DNA of 64,000 nucleotides. Origin: Cohnella thermotolerans DSM 17683 (GTDB lineage Bacteria; Bacillota; Bacilli; Paenibacillales; Paenibacillaceae). The stretch lies in the NCBI RefSeq assembly GCF_000429825.1, contig NZ_KE386959.1, forward strand, positions 17,968-81,967. The letters run 5' to 3'. The notes below the pieces were generated by a model that saw nothing but the letters and a program-made list of their open reading frames with translations, searched no databases and was not told the origin of the DNA. The translations under genes and the position numbers were made by a program. Below, one piece after another: positions 57,576 through 64,000 of this stretch. The first letter of the stretch is position 1. Each line of letters begins with the position of its first letter.

Positions 57576-57603
57576 TGTGAAGAACCGCTTGCGGTTCTTC
57601 ACA
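57576..57603 (+). other. Perfect hairpin between permease and binding-protein genes
   Basis: The 28-base palindrome TGTGAAGAACCGC/GCGGTTCTTCACA starts 3 bases after the permease stop and has no T tract. Such hairpins commonly stabilise mRNA segments or set transporter subunit ratios. Confidence 0.75.
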
Positions 57604-57669
57604 AGATAGGCGCGTCGGCTTGCCGAACGCCGGAAGAGCAAGGCCACTCATTGGGGGAGGTTGTTGAGC

Positions 57670-59262
57670 ATGTTCCATTGGAGAAAGGGCTCGATTCTGC
57701 TGCTGGCCGCGGCGCTCGCCGCGTTGACCGGATGCAGCGGCAAAAGCGGCGGCAACGGGGCTCCGGCGGAGACCGGAAGCTCCCCGCAAGGCGCTAAGGA
57801 GTCGGCGGCCGGCGGTGCGGCCGACACGTCCAAGTTCGTCAAGATCAGCTACCTTGTGTTGGGCGACAAGCCGACGAACGGCCAGTTCGAGAAGGTGCTG
57901 GCGAAGGTCAACGCGATTATAAAGCAGAAAATCAACGCCGAGCTGGAATGGAAATGGATCGAATGGGCGGACTGGCAGACGAAGTACAATCTCGCGCTTG
58001 CTTCGGGCGAGCCGTACGACCTCATTACGATCGGCACCGACTGGCTCGACACGTGGGGCAACGCCCAGCGGGGCGCGTTTATGAATCTGGACGACCTGCT
58101 GCCCAAATACGCGCCGGAGACGTGGAAGTCCATTCCGCAGGAGGACTGGGCGCAGAGCCGATATAACGGCAAAATCGTCCTCATCCCGGAGAACGATTAT
58201 ACGCAATGGGTCAACCACGGCTTCTTCTATCGCGGAGATTGGGCGAAGGAGGCCGGCATTACCGAGCCTATCAAGGACTGGGAGGGCATCGGGAAGTATC
58301 TGCAATATATTAAAGACAACAAGAAGGGCGTCATTCCGTGGGACGCCGGTTCCGGCACGCAGACGTTCGGCGGCTTCGTGCAATCGTACACGGACGAATT
58401 GGAGCTGCCGATCTCGACCGGCTTCCTGCCGGTGTTCACGGCGAAGTCGTACGACGAGAAGTTTACCGTCGTCAGCCCGATTTACGAAGACGTATTCCTG
58501 AAATATGCAACGATGATGAAGGATTGGGCGGACCGGGGCTTCTGGCGCGAGGACGCGCTCAACAACAAAAACAACAACCGCGACGAGCTTATGGCCGGTC
58601 TATCCGGTCTCGACCAACACCATACGCAGACGTTCTCCGGGCTTCGCGTCGAGATGGACAAGAAGCAGCCGGGCTCGGATCTGCAGATGTTCCCGTTCTC
58701 CCGCACGCGCGGCACGAACCTGATGGAGCTGTCGATCACCCACGGCGGCACGTCCGTCGGCGCCCACAGCAAAAATCCCGAGCGCGCTCTGATGGCGTAC
58801 GACCTGATCCGCAACGACGAGGAAATCTATCGTCTCATCAACTACGGCATCGAGGGCGTGCAGTACGAGATCAAGGACGGCAAGCGCACGCAGCCGGCCG
58901 GCTTCGACAGCACGAGAGACGGTTATTATTCGGATTTCTGGGGCGGCCGCGTCGACAAGTTCGAAATTCCGAGCGATACGACGTGGGATCAGATCGGCAC
59001 GCTGTATGCGGAGTACGACAAGATCAAGAAGCCTTACGTCTACGGCCAATTCGTGTTCGACAAGACGCCGGTCGAAGCGGAGCTGACGTCGATCTCCCAG
59101 GTGACCGGAGAACTGGGACCCGCCATCGTGCTCGGCAAAGCCGGAGATCCGGCCAAAGCGGTCGAAGAGTTCCGGAACAAGCTGAAGCAAGCCGGATACG
59201 ACAAGGTATTGGCCGAACTGCAGAAGCAGATGGACGCCTATAAAGCGCAAATCGGCGGGTAA
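57670..59262 (+). CDS. Extracellular solute-binding lipoprotein of the GH35 operon
   Basis: A 530-residue lipoprotein with signal peptide and lipobox (LTGC, Cys22), then a Gly/Ser-rich linker and an LplA-type large binding-protein fold. ATG 57670 is 9 bases from GGGGGAGG; the TTG codons at 57661 and 57664 overlap that spacing. Third transport gene; the ligand is probably the sugar cut by the GH35-like enzyme. Confidence 0.92.
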   Translation: MFHWRKGSILLLAAALAALTGCSGKSGGNGAPAETGSSPQGAKESAAGGAADTSKFVKISYLVLGDKPTNGQFEKVLAKVNAIIKQKINAELEWKWIEWADWQTKYNLALASGEPYDLITIGTDWLDTWGNAQRGAFMNLDDLLPKYAPETWKSIPQEDWAQSRYNGKIVLIPENDYTQWVNHGFFYRGDWAKEAGITEPIKDWEGIGKYLQYIKDNKKGVIPWDAGSGTQTFGGFVQSYTDELELPISTGFLPVFTAKSYDEKFTVVSPIYEDVFLKYATMMKDWADRGFWREDALNNKNNNRDELMAGLSGLDQHHTQTFSGLRVEMDKKQPGSDLQMFPFSRTRGTNLMELSITHGGTSVGAHSKNPERALMAYDLIRNDEEIYRLINYGIEGVQYEIKDGKRTQPAGFDSTRDGYYSDFWGGRVDKFEIPSDTTWDQIGTLYAEYDKIKKPYVYGQFVFDKTPVEAELTSISQVTGELGPAIVLGKAGDPAKAVEEFRNKLKQAGYDKVLAELQKQMDAYKAQIGG

Positions 59263-59326
59263 GCGTCGCAGGGGGGCGGACAGTCGGCCGCATCCCCGAT
59301 TTTCCCGCTTGGAAGCCTGTGCAGGG

Positions 59327-59357
59327 AGCGGCTATGTTCCGGACAAGGCCGCTTTTT
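59327..59357 (+). terminator. Terminator of the GH35 operon
   Basis: AGCGGC (59327-59332) pairs GCCGCT (59348-59353), followed by T5 and a T-rich tract. The short stem means some read-through into the LacI gene is possible. Confidence 0.65.
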
Positions 59358-59436
59358 GCTTTTCCTTTATTTCACGGCCCCGCGGATTTTGATAGGATGA
59401 TTAGCAAATGCAAAAACATGGAAGGAACTCGCTTCG

Positions 59437-60474
59437 ATGACTCCGATCACGATCTACGATATAGCGAAGGAAGCCGGCGTTTCTTCGGCGACGGTGTCGC
59501 GTGTGCTCAACAATACCGCCCCCGTCAAAGCAAGCACCCGGGCCAAAATCAACGCCATTATCGAAAAGCACCAGTTCCAGCCGAACGCGCTGGCCCGAAG
59601 CCTGCTCAAACGGGAGACGGGCACGATCGCCATCATTATGCCGGATATTACGAATCCCTTCTTCCCCGAGGTGTTCCGGGGGGCGGAGAACGAGGCGAGA
59701 AAAAAGGGGCATACCTTTTTTCTGTGCAATTCGGCCGGGGATTACAGCCGGGAATCGGAATATTTGAGCGTGCTGCGCGAGAAGCGGGTGGACGGCATTA
59801 TTTTTCTCGGCGGACGGATCAACCTGGCGCAATGCCCGCCGGAGCTGGCCCAGGAGATGATCGAGCTGTCCAGGCACGTGCCGATCGTTCTGGTGAACGG
59901 GAACATCCCGAAGAGCGGCCTGCCGCGGGTGTTCACGGACGAAGCGAAAGGGGCCGAGCTGGCTACCCAGCACCTGATCGATCTCGGCCATCGGAACGTT
60001 GCGTTTCTGGGCGGGCTCGAGCCTTTCTCCACCACAACGGCGAAGGTCAAAGGGTTCCGCGCGACGCTCAGACGGAACGGCATTCCTTATCGGCCGAACA
60101 GCGTGTTGTACGGCGGATTCTCCATTACGGACGGCAAAACGTTGATGAGCCGGCTTCTGGGGATGGAGGATCGCCCGAGCGCGGTGTTCTGCGTGAACGA
60201 TTTTACGGCGATCGGTGCGATCAAGGCGGCCATGGAACACGGCCTTCGCATCCCGGAGGATATCTCGATCGTCGGCTTCGACGATACGCTGCTGGCAAAC
60301 GCCGTCGTGCCGGAATTGACGACCGTCACCCAGAACGCGAACGAACTGGGGGCGCTGTCGGTCGAGTTGCTGCATCGGCTGATCACGAAGGACAAAGCGA
60401 GAAAACCAATTGCGCTGGAGCCCCGCCTGATCGTCCGGAAGAGTACCGGACCCGCGAATCGCTCCGAAGGCTAA
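59437..60474 (+). CDS. LacI-family regulator of the GH35 operon
   Basis: A 345-residue repressor with the helix-turn-helix TIYDIAKEAGVSSATVSRVLNNTAPV, hinge (FQPNALARSLLKRETGTI) and a full PurR-like ligand domain (DITNPFFPEVFRGAE, VFCVNDFTAIGAIKAA, SIVGFDDTLLANAVVPELTTV). It follows the transport operon on the same strand. The twin ATGAAAC-SS-GTTTCAT operators at the operon promoter fit this class. Its end overlaps the convergent AraC gene by 4 bases. Confidence 0.9.
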   Translation: MTPITIYDIAKEAGVSSATVSRVLNNTAPVKASTRAKINAIIEKHQFQPNALARSLLKRETGTIAIIMPDITNPFFPEVFRGAENEARKKGHTFFLCNSAGDYSRESEYLSVLREKRVDGIIFLGGRINLAQCPPELAQEMIELSRHVPIVLVNGNIPKSGLPRVFTDEAKGAELATQHLIDLGHRNVAFLGGLEPFSTTTAKVKGFRATLRRNGIPYRPNSVLYGGFSITDGKTLMSRLLGMEDRPSAVFCVNDFTAIGAIKAAMEHGLRIPEDISIVGFDDTLLANAVVPELTTVTQNANELGALSVELLHRLITKDKARKPIALEPRLIVRKSTGPANRSEG

Positions 60475-61319
60475 GGCGTGCTGTGGACGCTCCGGAACTC
60501 GGAAGGCGTGCAGCCGACGTGCTTCTTGAACGATTTGGAAAAGTAAAGCGGATCGGCGTAACCGACCGCCAGCGCGACTTCCGCTACCGACAGCGGCTCG
60601 AGCAGCAGCGCCTTGGCCCGTTCCATGCGAAGCTGCTGCAGGTAGCGGATCGGCGACATCCCCATCTCCCGGCGGAACAGCTTCGTCAGATGCGTCCGGT
60701 GGTAGCCGAGCTCCTTCGCCATCTGTGCGATCGTCACGGCGTGCGCCGATTGCGCTTGCAGCCAGCGGGCCGCCCGGTCGGCTTCCGCCTGTGCGATGCC
60801 TTGCTTCCCGACGCCGCCCGGAGGGCCCACCGGGCGGTTCGCCTTCGCCCAGGCGGCGAAGGCGAGACGGAGCCAGCCCTCGGCTTCCCATTCGCTCGTC
60901 CATTCCTTCTTGCGGAACGCCTTCTCCACGGCGGCCATCGCTTTCAGCGCGGTCTCCTCCCCTCCGTGCACAATGGGATGCTCGGCGTCAACGCCCGCCG
61001 CGGCGAGCCAGCGCTCCCCTTCGCTCCCCCGGAAAGAAATCCAGCGGTAGCGCCACGGATGCCGCTCGTCCGCCTGGTACGAATGCAGCTCCCCCGGCAA
61101 AATGACGAAGCTGTCGCCCGCCCCCAGGTCATAGTGCTTGTCCCGGCAGCGGAACCAGCCCTTCCCTTCGATCACGGTATGGATCAACACGTAATCGAGC
61201 TTCTGCGGCCCCATCCGGTGGCTCGGCTCGGTTTGGGAGTGCCCGGCGAACAACACCGTCAGAGCTCCCCCGGGTCTCGGGTGCGGATGGACGGACGTTC
61301 GCGAGAACGTTTTTAACAT
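60471..61319 (-). CDS. AraC-family regulator divergent from the alpha-galactosidase gene
   Basis: A 282-residue regulator: a cupin-type sensing domain (DYVLIHTVIEGKGWFRC, LGAGDSFVILPGELHSYQADE, PWRYRWISFRG) then two helix-turn-helix motifs (VTIAQMAKELGYHRTHLTKLFRRE; VAEVALAVGYADPLYFSKSFKKHVG), ending CTPSEFR. It is divergently oriented to melA, and a 21-bp-spaced direct repeat lies between the two, so it probably activates melA with an alpha-galactoside signal. Confidence 0.9.
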   Translation of the reverse strand: MLKTFSRTSVHPHPRPGGALTVLFAGHSQTEPSHRMGPQKLDYVLIHTVIEGKGWFRCRDKHYDLGAGDSFVILPGELHSYQADERHPWRYRWISFRGSEGERWLAAAGVDAEHPIVHGGEETALKAMAAVEKAFRKKEWTSEWEAEGWLRLAFAAWAKANRPVGPPGGVGKQGIAQAEADRAARWLQAQSAHAVTIAQMAKELGYHRTHLTKLFRREMGMSPIRYLQQLRMERAKALLLEPLSVAEVALAVGYADPLYFSKSFKKHVGCTPSEFRSVHSTP

Positions 61320-61361
61320 GTTCGCCGATCCTCCCTTCTCACGGCCCGCAAACTACAAAGT

Positions 61362-61389
61362 TCCATATATCGAATAAAAACCTCCATAT
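61362..61389 (+). promoter_or_regulatory. AraC-type direct-repeat operator upstream of melA
   Basis: TCCATAT at 61362-61368 and 61383-61389, exactly 21 bp apart (two helical turns), in the divergent AraC/melA gap. AraC activators bind such repeats at two turns. A weak cre-like GGAAAGCGCTTTTT (61393-61406) and TATAAG (61412-61417) follow. Confidence 0.5.
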
Positions 61390-61466
61390 GGCGGAAAGCG
61401 CTTTTTCATTATTATAAGACGCATAAAGGCTTTACACCACCGCACATTTAGGAGGTCTGGTCCGAC

Positions 61467-62765
61467 ATGTCCAAAATTACGTTCCTGGGAGCGGGAAGCA
61501 CCGTCTTCGCCAAAAATGTACTGGGAGACTGCATGCTCACGCCTGCCTTGCAAGGCTTCGAGCTGGCACTGTTCGACATCGATCCGGAGCGGCTCAAAGA
61601 TTCGGAGCGCATGCTGAACAATCTTAAAGGGTCCACGGGAAGCAGCTGCAAGGTCGTCGCCTACTCCGACCGCAAGGAGGCGCTTCGCGGCGCCAAATAC
61701 GTCGTCAACGCCATTCAGGTCGGCGGCTACGAGCCGTGCACGGTGACCGACTTCGAGGTGCCGAAGAAATACGGCCTGCGCCAGACGATCGCGGATACGC
61801 TCGGGATCGGCGGCATTTTCCGCAACTTGCGCACGATTCCGGTCATGCTGGACTTCGCCCGCGACATTCAAGAGGTATGTCCGGACGCTTGGTTCCTCAA
61901 CTACACGAATCCGATGGCCGTGCTGACGAACGTCATGAACACTTATGGCGGCGTGAAGACGGTCGGCCTCTGCCACAGCGTCCAGGTTTGCGTTCATGAT
62001 CTGTTCAAGGCGATCGGGATGGACGAGACGGGCGTGCAGTCCAAAATCGCGGGCATCAACCATATGGCGTGGCTGCTCGAAGTGACGAAGGACGGCGTCG
62101 ACCTGTATCCGGAGATCAAGCGGCGCGCGGCCGAACGGCAGAAGGAGAAGCACCGGGACATGGTCCGGTTCGAGCTTATGCTTCGCTTCGGCTATTACGT
62201 GACGGAATCGTCCGAGCACAACGCGGAATATCACCCTTACTTCATCAAGCGGAACTATCCGGAGCTGATCGAACGCTTCAACATTCCGCTGGACGAATAC
62301 CCGCGCCGCTGCGTCAACCAGATCAACAACTGGGCCGCCATGCGCGACAGCATCGTGAACAACAGCCAGCTGACGCACGAGCGCTCGCACGAGTACGCTT
62401 CCTATATTTTTGAAGCGATGGAGACGAACCGGCCGTACAAAATCGGCGGCAACGTGATGAACACGGGGCTGATCCCCAACCTTCCGACGGAAGCTTGCGT
62501 GGAAGTGCCGTGTCTCGTGGACGCCTCCGGCGTGACGCCGACGTATGTGGGCAACCTGCCGCCGCAGCTCGCCGCGCTGAACCGCACGAACATCAACACG
62601 CAGCTGCTGACGATCGAAGCGGCGATCACGGGCAAGAAGGAGCATATTTACCACGCGGCGCTGCTTGATCCGCACACGGCGGCCGAGCTGTCGATCGACG
62701 ACATCGTCGCGCTGTGCGACGATCTGATCGAAGCGCACGGCGACTGGCTGCCGAAGTTTAAGTGA
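61467..62765 (+). CDS. melA: GH4 alpha-galactosidase
   Basis: A 432-residue NAD- and Mn-dependent family 4 glycosidase, acting in the cytoplasm on alpha-galactosides such as melibiose. The Rossmann start is ITFLGAGSTVFAKNVLGDCML; DFEVPKKYGLRQTIADTLGIGGIFR, LNYTNPMA, CHSVQ (metal-binding Cys) and GINHMAWLL (metal-binding His) identify the alpha-galactosidase branch. TAGGAGG precedes the ATG. Confidence 0.94.
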   Translation: MSKITFLGAGSTVFAKNVLGDCMLTPALQGFELALFDIDPERLKDSERMLNNLKGSTGSSCKVVAYSDRKEALRGAKYVVNAIQVGGYEPCTVTDFEVPKKYGLRQTIADTLGIGGIFRNLRTIPVMLDFARDIQEVCPDAWFLNYTNPMAVLTNVMNTYGGVKTVGLCHSVQVCVHDLFKAIGMDETGVQSKIAGINHMAWLLEVTKDGVDLYPEIKRRAAERQKEKHRDMVRFELMLRFGYYVTESSEHNAEYHPYFIKRNYPELIERFNIPLDEYPRRCVNQINNWAAMRDSIVNNSQLTHERSHEYASYIFEAMETNRPYKIGGNVMNTGLIPNLPTEACVEVPCLVDASGVTPTYVGNLPPQLAALNRTNINTQLLTIEAAITGKKEHIYHAALLDPHTAAELSIDDIVALCDDLIEAHGDWLPKFK

Positions 62766-63193
62766 GGCGTTGACGGCGGGGGAATGGTGTTGCTGCATTC
62801 GGATAGGGGGTGGCCGGGAGAGTCGGCACTTGCTTGATGCGGCCGGCCTCTCGTAGCTGGCCTATCGCGGCCGGGCTATCGCGGCTGGGCTATCACTCGA
62901 ACCGGTTGGCATCCCGTTCGGAGCTGTTGATTCGCGTTCGGAACGGATGGCTTCTCGCTCGGGTTTCGATCGGAGCTCCCTGCCTCCGCAAGCTTGGTTC
63001 GTGACTAGGGGCAAGGCCTGCGATTTGGTCGCTCCCCACTTTCGCAAGCTCAGTGTGCCGACCTGAGCAAAAGACTTGCATTTTGTCCCATCATCGATTA
63101 TGTTGAAATGGACAAAGTCCTGAAGCACAGGCCGCTCGATCCGGAACGATTCCGGTTGGGCGGCTTGTTTATTTTGCCGGGAGGGTGGGCGAG
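62766..63193. other. Intergenic region with short repeats and a promoter-leader-terminator module
   Basis: At 62855-62896 (GGCTATCGCGGC)-type units of about 14-16 bases repeat three times. From 63076 a promoter TTGCAT-17-TATGTT (63076-63104) is followed by a hairpin (GCCGC/GCGGC outer, CCGGAA/TTCCGG inner, 63131-63164) and TTGTTTATTTT, then the ribosome site of the nuclease-like gene. No coding gene is supported. Confidence 0.55.
63131..63175 (+). terminator. Terminator-like hairpin in the leader of the nuclease-like gene
   Basis: Outer GCCGC/GCGGC and inner CCGGAA/TTCCGG stems, then TTGTTTATTTT. It lies between a predicted start near 63111 and the gene at 63194, so the gene would need read-through or antitermination. 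Confidence 0.55.
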
Positions 63194-63913
63194 TTGGCGA
63201 TAGAGAAGCAAAGGGAGTTGGTCGGAGGTGTCGAGCAGGTCGATCCGGCATTTGAGGAAGCCTATGCGCGCATGATGGAGAAGGCGGTGGCGGAGAGCCG
63301 CGGCGAGCGGAAGCGGAGGCTGCTGGAGCAACACGGACACGCCGAGAAAATGCTCGCTGCCCGCGTATGGTGGCCCGCAATCGGGAGCCTGGAGCATTTG
63401 CATCCTGAGTGGGAGGTGCGGGATATGCGTGGCGGGGTCAACTTTGCCGACTACGGATACGTGCCGGCACGTTCGTTCGCTCTGCTGTTGGAGTGCGACG
63501 GCTTCGGCCCGCATTGGCGAGATATTAGCCGCTGGCAGTTCGATCGCGACCTGGAGCGGCAGAATTTGCTGTGGATCGACGATTGGAGGATGCTGCGGTT
63601 CTCTTACGATGCGATCATGGACAAGGCGGAGCGCTGCCGGCAGACGCTGCTTCTGGCTTTGGCGAAGTGGGGGCAGAAGTATAAGGGGAGAGACGAAGCC
63701 GTTCCGCTGAACGTTTACGAGCGGGCAATTTTGCATTTTTTTCAATCGTTCAGCGGGGATTGGGCATCCCCTGCATTACTATGCAAAGAGTTGAACGTGT
63801 CTTTCAATACCTTGTCTCCTCACTTGCAATCCCTTGTCGAGAAGGGGATTGTTCATTCCAGGTACTCTCCTACCGGTAAAAAGATGGGCTACCGTTTCAT
63901 GACTTTAAAATAA
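63194..63913 (+). CDS. DUF559/Vsr-like nuclease-fold protein with C-terminal winged helix
   Basis: A 239-residue protein of unknown function. Residues 75-150 resemble a PD-(D/E)XK core of the DUF559/Vsr type: Asp86 in ADYGYV, then the strand FALLLECDG (Glu100, Asp102) with His107, an Arg-rich helix and WRMLRFSYDAI. The N-terminal 55 residues are helical and charged. Residues 170-239 look like a winged helix (LLCKELNVSFNTLSPHLQSLVEKGIVHSRY). It could be a DNA-binding nuclease or a nuclease-derived regulator. TTG 63194 is 9 bases from GGGAGG; GTG 63185 abuts that site. Confidence 0.6.
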   Translation: MAIEKQRELVGGVEQVDPAFEEAYARMMEKAVAESRGERKRRLLEQHGHAEKMLAARVWWPAIGSLEHLHPEWEVRDMRGGVNFADYGYVPARSFALLLECDGFGPHWRDISRWQFDRDLERQNLLWIDDWRMLRFSYDAIMDKAERCRQTLLLALAKWGQKYKGRDEAVPLNVYERAILHFFQSFSGDWASPALLCKELNVSFNTLSPHLQSLVEKGIVHSRYSPTGKKMGYRFMTLK

Positions 63914-63937
63914 CCACTAATCAGTCTACTTTGACGT

Positions 63938-64000
63938 GAATACGGCGTGATAGGCGAAAGTAGCTCAGAATTTGAGTCACATTAGTGGGAATACGGCGTG
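63938..64000. repeat. Start of a 51-bp direct repeat at the window edge
   Basis: GAATACGGCGTG occurs at 63938-63949 and 63989-64000. Flanking CCACTAAT (63914-63921) and ATTAGTGG (63981-63988) are inverted copies. The array may continue beyond the window. Confidence 0.55.

Overview
The window is high-GC (about 60%), densely coded DNA from a Gram-positive bacterium of the Paenibacillaceae, most like Cohnella or a high-GC Paenibacillus. Signs of this are a Bacillus-type purine operon with separate purS/purQ/purL, strong AGGAGG ribosome sites with GTG and TTG starts, guanine riboswitches, YesM/YesN-type two-component systems next to LplABC-type sugar transporters, many LacI/AraC regulators, and CcpA (cre) and LexA boxes of the Bacillus type. 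No rRNA, tRNA, CRISPR array or prophage was seen.

Layout. 1-881: 3' end of a GH5-like glycosidase. 996-6375: guaA, an AraC regulator, an aldo/keto reductase and a guanine-riboswitch-controlled purine permease. 6480-8190: a repeat-rich zone around a catalytically degenerate IS1595-type transposase gene whose promoter carries two LexA-like boxes. 8191-18511: a GH3 glycosidase, divergent from a histidine kinase/response regulator pair that precedes a permease-permease-binding-protein transporter. 18723-33169: a complete de novo purine operon (purE-K-B-C-S-Q-L-F-M-N-H-O-D) behind PurR boxes, a sigma-A promoter, a second guanine riboswitch and a terminator. 33489-34644: a 39-residue membrane protein and an alpha/beta hydrolase. 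34629-50004: a maltodextrin region (GH15 and LacI regulator; divergent MalEFG, GH13 lipoprotein and chemoreceptor; a LacI/MFS pair; a neopullulanase). 50214-51687: an AraC remnant and a YerB-type lipoprotein. 52321-62765: a galactoside region (GH35 enzyme, two permeases, binding protein, LacI; AraC and a GH4 alpha-galactosidase). 63194-63913: a nuclease-like plus winged-helix protein.

How the genes work together. The purine part is a full pathway from the PurF step to IMP, plus GMP synthesis and purine-base uptake. Two guanine riboswitches and two pairs of PurR boxes with identical geometry tie the permease and the operon together. The most notable enzyme change is at the end of the pathway: bifunctional PurH is replaced by a stand-alone AICAR transformylase followed by a PurO-type (archaeal-type) IMP cyclohydrolase. 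The sugar regions pair surface lipoproteins and ABC importers with cytoplasmic glycosidases under LacI/AraC control and probable CcpA repression.

The strongest candidates for something new are the SOS-type promoter on the transposase-derived gene, the split PurH/PurO ending, the roughly 115-residue Ala/Pro-rich extension on PurF, two promoter-short leader-terminator modules in front of genes, and several unrelated families of degenerate intergenic repeats with spacing near 25 or 50 bp. Everything here was read by eye; no alignment or database search was run.
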